Notes under the pieces: generated by a model | What the model was told of the DNA's origin: nothing | Databases searched by the model: none | Seen by the model: only the letters and a program-made list of their open reading frames with translations | Shown here: piece by piece, positions 22,156 through 32,766 of the stretch | Layout: every line of letters starts with the position of its first letter | How positions within the stretch are numbered: the first letter of the stretch is position 1 | Source of the DNA: Paragorgia papillata | Taxonomy: Eukaryota > Cnidaria > Anthozoa > Scleralcyonacea > Coralliidae | NCBI GenBank assembly: GCA_035771165.1 | Contig: JAWNZC010000286.1 | Span: 393,001 to 457,000 of the forward strand | Length of the DNA: 64,000 nucleotides | Direction of reading: 5' to 3' | Translations under genes and position numbers: made by a program

Positions 22156-22720
22156 GATGAATTGATTCTACACAGTAGTAATGTGCATGCGGAATGTTTC
22201 TTATATAAAAACAGTCGATCAATATATACTCTGTAAATCATTATATTAATATTAGTACTATAATAGCGTCGCTTTAGGTTTATATTATAAGTATCGTACA
22301 GTATCTAGTCTCATCTCAACTCGAATCACTTAGACACATTTCTAGCTTTGCATCGCATGTCAGTCGCTCAGTAATGGTAACTCAACAAAGCGTACTGCTC
22401 TATGAACTCGACGAATAACAATAACTATTGTAATATCTGATGAATTGATTCTACACAGTAGTAATGTGCATGCGGAATGTTTCTTATATAAAAACAGTCG
22501 ATCAATATATACTCTGTAAATCATTATATTAATATTAGTATAATAGTGTCGCTTTAGGTTTATATTATAAGTATCGTACAGTATCTAGTCTCATCTCAAC
22601 TCGAATCACTTAGACACATTTGTAGCTTTGCATCGCATGTCAGTCGCTCAGTAATGGTAACTCAACAAAGCGTACTGCTCTATGAACTCCACGATAACAA
22701 TAACTATTGTAATATCTCAA
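22156..22720. repeat. Tandem duplication, 283-bp unit
   Basis: 22156-22438 and 22439-22720 are near-identical direct copies, both starting GATGAATTGATTCTACACAG and ending near ACTATTGTAATATCT. Differences are few (for example a 3-bp indel in TAGTACTATAATAG versus TAGTATAATAG), so the duplication is recent. It directly precedes LINE coding debris, so the unit could be a duplicated LINE 5' region or unrelated DNA. Confidence 0.9.
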
Positions 22721-23185
22721 CATCTCTTAATCCTTCTCAATAATCTCAAATGGAACTGTCATATTTCTGAAATCGTCAAAAAGGCGTCCACTCGACTATA
22801 CTTCTTGAGGCAGCTGAAACGGGCCAAAATTGCTGAGAAGGAACTCGTAATTTTTTACACCACCTGCATTCGCCCGATCACCGAGTACGCCTGCCCCGTC
22901 TTCCATAACGGATTGTGCAGGTATCTCTCAGACGACTAAGAAAGAATACAAAAGCGTGCATTACGAATAATTTTCCCATCTGCTAACTACGCCGAAGCAC
23001 TGGAAGTTTAATTTGTGACCTACCTTCCCTATGTGATCGAAGGGAAACCTTGACAACCAAGCTCTTTGAGGAAATATGCAGCAATACGAGCCATAAGCTA
23101 TATCATCTATTGCCTGAGCTCAAATAATCCACCGTTAATTTAAGAAACAGGCGCAAATCTAACGTCCCTACGTGTAAGATATCGT
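22721..23185 (+). pseudogene. LINE ORF2 C-terminal fragment
   Basis: Encodes LKWNCHISEIVKKASTRLYF, LRQLKRAKIAEKELVIFYTT and CIRPITEYACPVFHNGL, then in shifted frames ERIQKRALRIIFPSANYAEAL and LRNRRKSNVPTCKISYPKS. These are the conserved C-terminal blocks of CR1/L2-like elements. A stop at 22937 and frameshifts break it. It lies head-to-tail with the next LINE. Confidence 0.65.
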
Positions 23186-23189
23186 ACCC

Positions 23190-25117
23190 AAAATCGACGA
23201 AATTTGATTCCTATAATCGATCAATCTACTGGAGATAATACAAATGATAGAAAAGAATTTGTGCCTGATGTACTGTTATTCTATCAAACGTTATGTCCTT
23301 AACTCCAAAAATTGATGAGATTAGAACCTTCATCAACGAAACTACACCTGACGAAATTTGCATATCTGAGTCTTGGTTGAAAGAATCTATTATAGTAACA
23401 ATTGTATTGACATCCCAGGTTATATAGTAAACAGGAAAGACAGAAGAGAAAAGAGCCATGGAGATGTGTGTACCTACGTTAAAGAGAACATTAAGTTTAA
23501 TAGATTATGGGAACTTGAAGATAACGATTATGAAGTTCTATGGTTCACTATTTACAAGGGGACTATCAACAATTATATGTGGAACATTATATCACCCACC
23601 GGGATCTAGAAACGAAAACATAGAAGCCTATCTACTAAATAGTTTACAAACTATCGAGTCTAAATTCCACAACAGCGGAATTATCATCGCAGGAGATTTC
23701 AATCGCCTAGACATTAGCAGTCTATGTCGCCAGTTCAAGCTAAAGCAAATTGTTAAATTTCCTACTCGTAACTAAGCTACTCTCGATCTCATTATAACCA
23801 ACTTAAGTAATTATTATTCATCTCCGGTACGCCTCTCCCCGCTTGGTCTTTCTGATCATTATACGATAAGCCTGGCGGCTAAAGAAAGAGCCATCGATAC
23901 AAGTTCGTCAAAATATATTATGGCAACAGATATGCGCCCTAGTAACAAAGCATTTAGGAAGATATTTAAGCAACATCGATTGGCCTAAACTAATGGCCAA
24001 TCATTCCTGCCAAGAAAAATGGTCTTCTTTCCAGAATGTGATATCAATAGGAATGAAAACCCTACTTCCTCGCAAACGGGTAAAAATTCACAAGAAACAC
24101 CCTCCATGGATTACATGTCAATTTAAGAGCCTGATCAAAAAACGGCAAAGAGCACTAGCAACCAACAACAAAACTTCATTCAGATGTCGAGCTAAATTTT
24201 ATGAAAAATTTCATTTTCATGAAAAAACCACCGAATCCGAAATAATAAATAAGGGTCAATCAAGCCAAATTCAAGCAGCCGTTAACGAAACTGTCGCGTG
24301 GTCAGAGAGGAACAAACTTCAGCTTAACCCAGATAAGTGTAAAGAACTTCGTTTTACCTTTAGAAGAGAAAATTTATCTACTTTTGATCCAATTTATATT
24401 GCTAATATGCCAGTTGAAGAAGTAAAAGAGTTTAAGATTTTAGGTCTAATAGTTTGTAATAATTTTAAGTGGAATATCCACGTAGAAAATGCTATTAAGA
24501 AAACCTCAAGACGACTGTATTTTCTGGTTCAGCTAAAGAGAGCCAAAGTTAGATGCGAAGATTTAGTTCAATTCTATAAATCCTGTATAAGACCAGTCTT
24601 AGAATATGGATGTATTGTATACCACGATAGTTTACCCGAATACGTCCACCAACAAATTGAGAGAGTTCAAAAAAGAGCAATGTCAGTAATTTTCTCTTAT
24701 GATACTTCGTATTGTGATGCACTCCAAAAGGCAAGAATTCCTACATTAAAAGAACGTAGAAAACAGCTAGTAACGAAGTTTTTTAACGAAATCGTGAGAA
24801 ATGAAGACCACCAACTCCATCATCTCTTGCCCGCTAAGCGTCCCAATCACTACAGACTGTAAAAATTTAGTACTATTGAATCACTGTTGTGTACAACCGA
24901 ACGGTATAAAAACAGTTTTATTCCAGCAAACATTTTTAAAATTAATTCTCGATCCTAGTTGAATACTAGATATTTTAATAATGTAATTTATAACTTTCCC
25001 TTCTTCTATTTTATTAGTTCTTATAAATTAATTAGCTAATTCATATATATGTAACATTACGTAATTCAGCCCATGGCTGCAAAGTAACTGAAATAAACGA
25101 TTATTATTATTAAGACT
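23190..25117 (+). mobile_element. LINE with endonuclease and C-terminus but deleted palm domain
   Basis: From about 23293 the frames give the apurinic-like endonuclease: TPDEICISESWLKES, CIDIPGYIVNRKDRREKSHG, IIIAGDFNRLD and SPLGLSDHYTISLAA. At 23993-24862 a 289-residue frame starts in the linker (PPWITCQFKSLIKKRQRAL) and passes directly from YEKFHFHEKTTESEII to QAAVNETVAWSERNKLQLNP, KCKELRFTF and RPVLEYGCIVYH. The fingers and palm, including the catalytic DD box, are absent. An AT-rich 3' UTR ends at (ATT)n near 25103-25117. It could not have copied itself. Confidence 0.75.
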
Positions 25118-25358
25118 AACAGATTGAGAAATAGTTTTATATATAGTAGTTCAAGTAAAAACACTTTTTAACAGATTAGTTTTAATGCCCACTTATACAT
25201 ATATTTATAAGTCATTATTGTAGCATACGATGTATATATTACGTTTTAGGATTTAAAATTTTGTGATTTTTAACAATTTCCAATTTTTATGTAAAGTTTA
25301 TACTCAATTCAGCTTCTAGCTGCAATGCTATTAACTTAATAAATTATCTATCTATCTA
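25118..25358 (+). mobile_element. Second LINE 3' UTR fragment, (ATCT)n end
   Basis: ATTCAGCTTCTAGCTGCAAT at 25307 resembles the 3' UTR end of the preceding LINE (AATTCAGCCCATGGCTGCAA near 25062) and finishes in TATCTATCTATCTAT. It appears to be a separate, very short 5'-truncated insertion of a related family. Confidence 0.5.
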
Positions 25359-25943
25359 TTTAATATTTTACATTATTTTGACTGAAATGGTTTAAATCAT
25401 TGTGAGAATAAATTGCCGGAAGTGTACTGAAAGTCACTAATTAGTTCCAAGCTCCAATCCTGGTTCCCAGGCCTCTCTTTTTTACCGTCGAGCGGCAGAC
25501 CGAAATTGGCCCCAATTATCCAGGCGCCAGCTCGCTGTGCCAAGGTAAACGAAGGAAGAAAAGACAGATAACACTCACCTCGGTCTGCACAATTTTATAA
25601 CATATAGCCGCAGGGTTGGTCTACGGCCGAAACGTAAAATTAGCATATTTTGATTTGCATTACACTACTTATATAATAAGGCAATACTCTCGTATGTAAC
25701 AACCTTTTAACGTAATATAAAACAAAGGAACTTACTCGTTTGCTGCTCTTAAGAAGACCTTTGTTTAAAACCGTAGTGCCCTCGTCTATTCTTTTCTAAT
25801 TTTGAGAAGAATTTGAGCTCCAGCAGGATCATGACGGGTAAAGATGAACATTTTCCGCTATTCCTCTCGCTCGATCTCTATTCTATGACGTTACCAAAAT
25901 AAGCATCGAGAGAAAAGAGGACTAGGAACTAGTCTGAGCGTTT
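25359..25943. other. No gene seen
   Basis: Non-coding; no exon or clear repeat recognised. Confidence 0.4.
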
Positions 25944-26399
25944 GCATATGAGATGTAGTTAAAGTGATATGACTAACGCAAGCCACCGCAAGTCATCGCA
26001 AGCTGGCTGTCAAACGAGGCACAAGCAAGCACAAGCTAAAACTTCCGATGACTTGCGTTTTCGTTTGATCAGGGCTCTACAGAGGTCCTCAGAGCCACTT
26101 GACGCCGCTAAAAGCGAGAATGATCCGGCTACCAGTTAGTAGCACATGACTATGAATTTGCAACCTTATATAGCTCTCCATGCATCTGAGCCTCAGTGGC
26201 TCAATGGTTAGAGCGTCTAACCGGTCATTAGAAGGTTGCAGGTTCGAACCCTGTCTGGGCTCAGAAATCTTTTCCGAGTAATTAAGCTTGACGAACGTCC
26301 AACAAACGTCTGTTACATTACACCAAGTTCGCAAATGTACCACGTGCACTACTTGTATACGTACAACTTATCATATCACTTTAACTACATCTCATATGC
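25944..26399. mobile_element. Element with perfect 29-bp inverted ends enclosing a tRNA-like sequence
   Basis: GCATATGAGATGTAGTTAAA and nine further bases (25944-25972) recur exactly inverted at 26371-26399. The 400-bp interior holds a direct pattern (CGCAAGCCACCGCAAGTCATCGCAAG... near 25977) and a tRNA-derived sequence at 26188-26263. No clear target duplication is visible. Confidence 0.7.
26188..26263 (+). tRNA. tRNA-Thr(GGT)-like sequence, probably a SINE head
   Basis: The 76-nt sequence folds as a cloverleaf. It has a near-complete acceptor (GAGCCTC with TGGGCTC), a D arm with an A box (TGGCTCAATGGTTAGAGCG), anticodon stem TCTAA/TTAGA with loop CCGGTCA, and a T arm GCAGG-TTCGAAC-CCTGT (B box). 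Loop position 33 is C instead of the near-universal U, and the last acceptor pair is mismatched. Similar sequences at 34725 and 34966 lie in inverted SINE copies. A tRNA-derived SINE is therefore more likely than a working tRNA gene. Confidence 0.5.
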
Positions 26400-26890
26400 G
26401 GACACTACCACTTATAGGAGCACATGTGACTATTATATTAATTTAATAGTCATATGAATTATAATTTTAATTATAATTTTAATAGACTATAATATTCGTA
26501 TGTTTTCTTCAGACACCACGATAAAACGTTTAACAACAAAACTATGAACCAGAAACGTTCCTACAATAATTTAATCCCGAAACAAATACAGTAGACGCAC
26601 AGGCAGACTAGTGTTCAAATACATGCAGAGCTTTCTCATGTCTTCCCCTAGTTTGCCATGTCCAAATGTGTTATGACTGAACACAAGAAAGTTATTGCAA
26701 TGTTTTTTAGACCCATTTCAAGTTCAAGCCATGGGCAAATGTTTCGACAATATCTAATTGGAAACGAGGCATTTTCCAATATAATTATAAAATCACCAAT
26801 TTCGACGCCCTGTAATTCATGCTTGAACTGTTGAAATTAACCTCTTAAACATTTTGTGGATAAAAAGACGTATAGAAAACTAATTTTCAA
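26400..26890. other. No feature seen
   Basis: AT-rich non-coding sequence. Confidence 0.4.
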
Positions 26891-26892
26891 TT

Positions 26893-27187
26893 TACCATGA
26901 ATTCGTAGATAAAATTTAAGCTGCTCGATCGAGGCAAGCAACATGTGTTCGCTGATACAAAATGCAATTTCTTCCATGTTTTCTTCCCAGAGTCCACTGC
27001 TTTCTTTCCTCCGATTGTAAAAAAGGAGTTTCCCCAAAGAAAGAGACTGTAGTCGCATTCGAAAAGAAAAATGACTCGATTGTACACTTCTGGTGTAAAT
27101 AAAGAAAGCTTGTCAGCCAAAACACGTTTTAACTGTTTTGGGAGAGAATATGGTAGAACCAGACAAATTACCCACCTGTTGTTGGTC
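26893..27187 (-). pseudogene. Possible degenerate coding segment, unknown product
   Basis: On the minus strand one frame reads LPYSLPKQLKRVLADKLSLF then TPEVYNRVIF. A neighbouring frame continues with LFYNRRKESSGLWEENMEEI and AFCISEHMLLASIEQLKFYL before a GT at CATGGTAAAT. The protein-like character switching frame near 27060 suggests an exon with one frameshift. I do not recognise the family, and chance open frames cannot be excluded. Confidence 0.25.
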
Positions 27188-27360
27188 ACTCGCAATGGCA
27201 ACTAATGTCGTTATTCTCCACCATCTGAGTTCGATGTCCAATAATGATTATTCCAACAACATCAGATGAAGAGTTAAGTCTCTTGATATTGAAACAAATA
27301 AACTTCAGTTTTGAAATATCAAATGTAGGTACGTGCGATCATTCTACGACCTGCTCCTAA

Positions 27361-28866
27361 CTTGACCATGTAGCTCAGTAGGTATAGAGCGTCGGATGAG
27401 TAAACCAACACGCTTGGAAATTAAGGTAAAAAATTGGGCCAGGTTATGTCGCTAGCGCCCAGTTCCATTTTTGTCTGGAATTGCTCCCTCATGCATATTA
27501 ATACCTGATTATTACAACGTTTTGGCTATCATTTCGGAAGATTGAATCGAAATCTTGCTTCTTGCTGTTCATATTCAAAATCTGCAATGTCTTGGCTTTC
27601 GTTTCGTATATTGTTCGCGTTGTTTTATGCTTTAATTTATCCGTTATTCTCGCATTTCCAAGCCGCATATATGATGATACAGACATCAGTGAAGCGATTA
27701 ATGTTTGTCAAAAGCAGAGTTAAATATATAGTCTTTAATTGATTTACTGAAGAAAGCGAAACGACAGAAACACATTAGATGTATTGTTCTTTCATTTAAG
27801 CGCTTGCGAAGAACTTCGGTAATATATCAGTTGGTGAAAATTTGTAACAAAATTTGTCAACTTTGCGACTCGGATGAAACGTGATGCCTGCCGCATATGT
27901 AGGTCAAAAGCAGAGTAAATTATCATGTCATTACTTGATTTATTGAAGAAAGCGAAACGATAGAAACACAGAAGTTGTGCTGTTCTTTCGTTTGAGCGCT
28001 CGCGAAGAACGTTTGGTAATACATCAATAGGTGAAAATTTGTAATTAAATTTGTCAGATTTTCTACGTTGGCTTAAGTGTAATGCGACAACAGCGACGTG
28101 ATTAATTATGTTGGTCAAAAGCAGAGTTAAATTTGTAGGCTTTACTTGATTTATTGAAGAAAGTGAAACGATAGAAACACAGACGATGTGTTCAAGTACG
28201 TTTGCTAGTAGCCTTCTTCGTCGGCAAGTCTGTGTCCTTCTAGCTGTGTGCGCAATCCTTTGCGCGAGTTTCTACATGGCATTTAACGATATCAGTGGTC
28301 ACAGACTTGCCTACAGAGAGTATAGTGGTCGACGTTCTTTTAGTATAGCCCGTCTCTTCTTGGTCTTGGTTAAAGAAGCATCACGTTTCACCCGCGTCGC
28401 AAATTTGACAAATTTTTGTTAGAAATTTTCACCTATACATGTATTACCAAACGTTCTTCGCGAGCACTTAAACGAAAGAACAACACATCTTCTATGTTTC
28501 TATGGTTTCACGTTTTTCAGTAAATCAAGTGAATAAAATATATATACCTCTTCTTTACACCAACTTATAACTGCCTCGCAGTTGTCTGTGTTGTCAAATA
28601 TAGGCATGGAAATGTATCGACAACGCATAAATTATGGTATGTGTCAGCACGCCCAATATACTAAACGAAAGCTAAGAGTTAGGAGATTTTGGATATGATC
28701 AAGACAGAAGAAGTCTTTGACCCAGTCTTCCGAACGAACCGCCAAAACATTGTAAACATTTGCTATGTCAAGAAGAATCAATGACCGAGCAAATCTGGCG
28801 AAAAGTGGACTGGGAACTATAGGACATTTCCTTGGCCCAATTTGCGAGATTAATTTCCAAGCGTGC
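27361..28866. repeat. Inverted pair of tRNA-related sequences flanking about 1.3 kb
   Basis: 27406-27475 (CGCTTGGAAATTAA ... AAATTGGGCCAGG ... CCCAGTTCCATTTTT) matches inverted 28800-28866. Outside the left arm sits an A-box-like TAGCTCAGTAGGTATAGAGC (27371). Outside the right arm sits a B-box-like GGGTTCGAATCCCC (28877). This looks like a tRNA-type SINE or tRNA gene copy split or duplicated in inverted order around the enclosed repeats. Confidence 0.45.
27706..28545. repeat. About 200-bp repeat, three direct copies and one inverted
   Basis: GTCAAAAGCAGAGT followed by TTGATTTA.TGAAGAAAG, GAAAC.ACAGAAACAC and TTCTTTC starts at 27706, 27901 and 28112. An inverted copy lies at about 28370-28540 (CCAAACGTTCTTCGCGAGCA, GTAAATCAAGTG). 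The units carry no conserved open frame. Confidence 0.7.
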
Positions 28867-29058
28867 AAAGTTCACGGGTTCGAATCCCCTAATCGCAGTC
28901 GAGTAAAGTTTTTTTCTACTCACCCAGTATGGTTCGTCACTTGGAGTAGCATTTAGTATATCATTCTCCACCTGAGTTTGCTGTCCCACAGCAAATTGTT
29001 CCAAGCTTCTTGGCTTTTTCTTAATTTTAGTTTGAACTTTTCTCTATTTCATTCTTAG

Positions 29059-29373
29059 ATTCATCTATGGCTCCAACACCTGCTGAAGATTTAATAAACA
29101 ATCTTCATCCTCCGACGAGACAAAAAATTTGCAAGAAACTGAATGTGGAGAGATGCACTGGTGGAGATTATAAGACGCTTGCAGGATTGATTGGTATGCC
29201 AAATGATGACCTTCGTCTTTTAAAAAGAAAGGATAATCCAGCTGACGAGGTCTTGATTTGGTGGGAGCGTCGGCCTGATTCAGCAACAATTACAAATCTT
29301 AGAGAAAAACTTTTACATCCAGACATGGAGCGAGAGGATGTTGTTGACATTTTAGACAACAGGCCACAGTTAG
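29059..29373 (+). CDS. Death-domain exon, copy 2
   Basis: The exon lies between an acceptor (AG at 29057-29058) and donor GTAGGT at 29374, phase 1 in and phase 1 out. It encodes about 105 residues with an internal ATG at 29067. The domain reads TRQKICKKLNVERCTGGDYK, TLAGLIGMPNDDLRLLKRKD, NPADEVLIWWERR, ATITNLREKLLHPDMEREDV and VDILD: the six-helix death-domain pattern with the conserved Trp and the C-terminal R-E-D-V-V-D-IL. It is clearly homologous to 88-454, pointing to exon or gene duplication. The next phase-compatible exon is 34550-34597, across an intron that holds a GGAAA satellite, a SINE and a VNTR. Likely a signalling adaptor or receptor; the full domain order is not visible. Confidence 0.75.
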
Positions 29374-29517
29374 GTAGGTGCAATGTGTAATGGATTTTTC
29401 TGAGTACATATACATACAGGAGAGAAAAAATGTACGCAATAATGCGTGTGATAACAAAATAAGGATATAGGGATAAGGAGTCAAGGGGAAGAATATAAGA
29501 TTGCGATAAGATATATA

Positions 29518-30344
29518 GAGGAAGGGAAAGGAATGGAAAGAAATGAAAAGAAAGGCAAAGAAAGGGAAAGAAAGGAAAAGAAAGGAAAAGAAAGAAAAGG
29601 AAAGGAAGGGAATGAAAGGAAAGGGGAAGGAAAGGAAAGGAAAGGAAGGGAAAGGAAAGGAAAGGACGGGAAAGGAAACGAAAGGAAAGGAAAGGAAAGG
29701 AAAGGAAGGGAAAGGACGGGAAAGGAAACGAAAGGAAAGGAAAGGAAAGGAAGGGAAAGGAAAGGATAGGAAGGGAAAGTAAAGTAAAGGAATGTAAGGG
29801 AAATGAAAGGAAGGGAAAGTAATGGTAAAGAAAGGAAAGGAAGGGGAAGGAAAGGAAGGGAAAAGAAAGGAAGGAGAAGGAAAGGAAAGGAAGGGAAAAG
29901 AAAGGAAAGGAAATATAAGATTGCGGTAAGGGTATAAGATATATAGAGGAAGGGAAAGGAAAGGAAAAGAAAGGAAAAGAAAGGAAGAGAAAGGAAAAGA
30001 AAGAAAAGGGAAGGAAAGAAAAGAAAAGAAAAGCAAAGGAAGGGAAAGAATGGAAGGAAAGGAAAGGAAAGGAAAGGAAGGGAAGGGAAACCAAGAGAAA
30101 GGAAAGGAAGGGAATGGAAGGAAAGGAAGGGAAAGTAAGGGAAAGGAAAGGAAGGGAAGGGACAATAATGGAAAAGAAAGGAAAGGAAGGGGAAGGAAAG
30201 GAAGGGAAGGGAAAGGAAAGGAAGAGAAAGGAAAGGAAAGGAAAGGAAAGGAAGAGAAAGCAAGGGAAAGGAAAGGGGAAAAAAAGTAAAGAAAAGGGGA
30301 AGGAAAGAAAAGGAAGGAAAGGGAAGAAACGAAAAGGATTGGGG
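29518..30344. repeat. (GGAAA)n-type pentanucleotide satellite, about 0.8 kb
   Basis: Purine-only imperfect GGAAA/GGGAAAG array with one interruption around 29908-29945 where GATTGCG and ATATAAGATATATAGAGG break the run. That interruption repeats the left boundary (29490-29525), so the block itself was duplicated. All six frames stay open for long distances (up to 351 codons of Ser/Phe/Pro on the minus strand); these are artefacts. It abuts a minus-strand SINE and is probably an expanded SINE tail. Confidence 0.95.
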
Positions 30345-30545
30345 GACTAATCATCCTTCCATGCAGTCAGTGACTGAATCGCAGAGGACACAGATCAACG
30401 TGGCTGAGTCGAAGGTATATCAAAGGCTCTCTACGGACTGCAACTAACATCTAGGTGTTGATTTTACGGAGGGGGAAACCGGGGAACCCGGCGAAAATCC
30501 CTCGAAACACAGCAGAGATTAATTTGGTTACCATATTAAGTTCTG
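30345..30545 (-). mobile_element. SINE remnant (shared core, minus strand)
   Basis: On the minus strand it reads CGAGGGATTTTCGCCGGGTT then CCCCGGTTTCCCCCTCCGTA and AAAATCAACACC. This is the same core as in the 5S-derived SINE at 34136-34401 and, more distantly, the SINE at 59067-59345. No 5' promoter head is recognisable, so it is 5' truncated. Its 3' end runs straight into the TTTCC (plus-strand GGAAA) array. Confidence 0.65.
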
Positions 30546-30778
30546 GCACTGAATGTATACAGTATAGCTATGGTATCTATATAGGTTCATGCTATGGTAT
30601 CTATATAGGTTCATGCTATAATTCTTGAAACCTGAAGAATGATAGGGCGTTAATTCTATCTTTTCCATATTATATTTCCTTGTCTTAATTTTTACATTTC
30701 CCACATTTTTTCCTATTCTGTCTGCCAAGTGGTGGTCCTAAAATATTTTCAGAAGGTTTTCTGTTGCAAGTGTCACTT

Positions 30779-31030
30779 AATTGACCGTACCGAAAAAGAT
30801 GGCGACTTGTACATTTAACCACAATCCTTTGCGTGCAGTGAATATGATTTCTTGCAGAAATATTGGAAAATAAGGTTTTAGAACATCAACTTTTGTAGGA
30901 ATGAACTTCTTGCTTACTTAATCTATCTTAGCATGATAAACAATGTTTTGTTCTTATATTTGAGCTGATTTGAGGTCGCAAAGCATTGTGGTTAAATGTA
31001 CCGCCACCATCTTTTTCGGTACAGTCAATT
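30779..31030. mobile_element. MITE family A, copy 1
   Basis: AATTGACCGTACCGAAAAAG then ATGGCG at the left end pairs inverted with the right end (CCACCATCTTTTTCGGTACA, GTCAATT). TGTACATTTAACCACAATCC is the inner part of the arm. A second copy in the same orientation lies at 41188-41434. Confidence 0.8.
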
Positions 31031-31824
31031 GTTGTGACGAACATACACGTGCATATAATGACTTATTGAAGAAAGTTATAGATCTTTGCTATTATCAGAA
31101 CAAACATAATTCGAAGGAAGCATGTGTTCCTCTCACAATACCAAACATGTACGATTTCAAATAATTTCGTTCAGTGATAATAGTGAAATATATCAACGTT
31201 CTCCGATGCACGTGTACATCACAACATGCAGACCTTGAAAAAAGTGGGATCTCGGGATCTTAGATCTTTAGGAACATTAGTTGTTAAGATCCTACGAGTG
31301 GCGAACGTTTTGGGTTCTTAATATACTTTAAGAATGAATTTTCAGGATGATATATTTAAGATTGTGTTCTTCAATCTTTGTATCCTGTTAATAGAATATC
31401 TCACTGCTGCATGGGTTCCAACCAATATAATTGAGTTCCAGATTTTGATGATATTCCTCATTTGAAGTATCAGTTTTGATGATAGAGGATCGCATGTCGA
31501 TTATGTAGTAAAGTACCTTAATGTGCAGACTGTGCAGTCAGCTAGGAACAAGAAAATCAAGCAACACAACTTAACTTCTGTTGTTATTATTGTGGTTAGG
31601 AATGACCATAGTATACCATAGCATCTCAATATAGATTTAACAGGGAAATATACTCGGTAACAAATTCCAATTGCTTTCAACTCTAAAGTTAGTTACGGGG
31701 ATGGGTGGGTATACAAGGCTGCTGTTTGCCCACTTTTGAGAAACATTTGTTACGGAAAATTAAGTGTGACAACATGTGATATTTACATATTTAAAAACAA
31801 ATTGAAATTGATTTACACCATGTT
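31031..31824. other. No gene seen
   Basis: Non-coding intron sequence; no repeat recognised. Confidence 0.4.
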
Positions 31825-31974
31825 GGTTTGAAATATTTAATTTCTGAGCTTTCTTAATTTCTGAATTTTCGGTCCGTGTACTCGGGCCGTCTTTAGTGAA
31901 AATACTAACAAATACTCACGTCAACATACATAGAGTACACTGGCCGAAATCTCAGAAATTAAATATTTCAAACC
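31825..31974. mobile_element. 150-bp MITE with perfect 24-bp inverted ends
   Basis: GGTTTGAAATATTTAATTTC plus TGAG at 31825-31848 is exactly inverted at 31951-31974. The interior is non-coding. A threefold short repeat of TTACAAATTTTAT follows at 31975-32035. Confidence 0.7.
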
Positions 31975-32523
31975 TACAAATTTTATCAAAGATATATTAC
32001 AAATTTTATGAAAGATATATTACAAATTTTATCAAAGAAATGGAAATATGCAAACGAAAGGAATTACTGAAAAACTGTAAAATATGTTATTTTTCTATTA
32101 ATTAAGTGTTCCTTTAAAGAAGACAAACTAGATTTTCGTGCATGGTGTATGTATATAGATGCACTTTATGCTTGTATCTAGTTATTCTTTGATTTCATCA
32201 TTTTATGGCTTGTATCTAGTTATTCTTTGGTTTCATAATTTTATTGCTTGAATCTAGTTATTCTTTGATTTCATCATTTTATGCTCGTGTCTAGTTATTC
32301 TTTGATTTCATCATTTTATTGCTTGTATCTAGTTATTCTTTGATTTCATCATTTTATTGCTTGTATCTAGTTATTCTTTGGTTTCATCATTTTATGCTTG
32401 TATTTAGTTATAGCTACTTGAATTTCATCATTTTATTGCTTGTATCTAATTATTCTTTGATTTCATCATGTTATGCTTGTATTTAGTTATACTTGGATTT
32501 CATCATTTTATTGCTTGTATCTA

Positions 32524-32766
32524 CAATCATTTTCAAAAGTCTTGGGACATTTGCGTCCTTTTTTGGTTTTCCAACTCCCCCGGCCCCCTGTTCAATGTTG
32601 TATACCATGTTTACGGTGAATTTTGCCGGAATTGTTAATTTGTTTCATTAGACAACATTGTAAAGGGAGGGGGAGGGAGGGATTGTGTACATATCGCAAA
32701 ATAGACGATGTTGAACGAGTATATTTAGAAAAGCTCAAGTGTCCCAACTACTTTTGAAATTGATTG
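32524..32766. mobile_element. 243-bp MITE in the VNTR, copy 1
   Basis: Ends CAATCATTTTCAAAAGTCTT and (inverted) CAATCAATTTCAAAAGTAGT form the inverted repeat. TA lies on both sides (32522-32523, 32767-32768), and the VNTR unit GTATC-TA-GTTATTC is restored when the element is removed, so the insertion is exact. mariner-like target use. Confidence 0.9.

Noticed and set aside
26188..26263. Functional tRNA-Thr gene
   Set aside because: C at position 33, a mismatched acceptor pair, and related copies inside SINE palindromes make a SINE head the better reading; listed with moderate confidence only.
29168..30354. Long minus-strand frames (up to 351 codons) rich in Ser, Phe, Pro and Leu, and Lys/Glu/Gly-rich + strand frames
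   Set aside because: They are forced by the stop-free GGAAA/TTTCC satellite; all frames are open at once and composition is purely repetitive.
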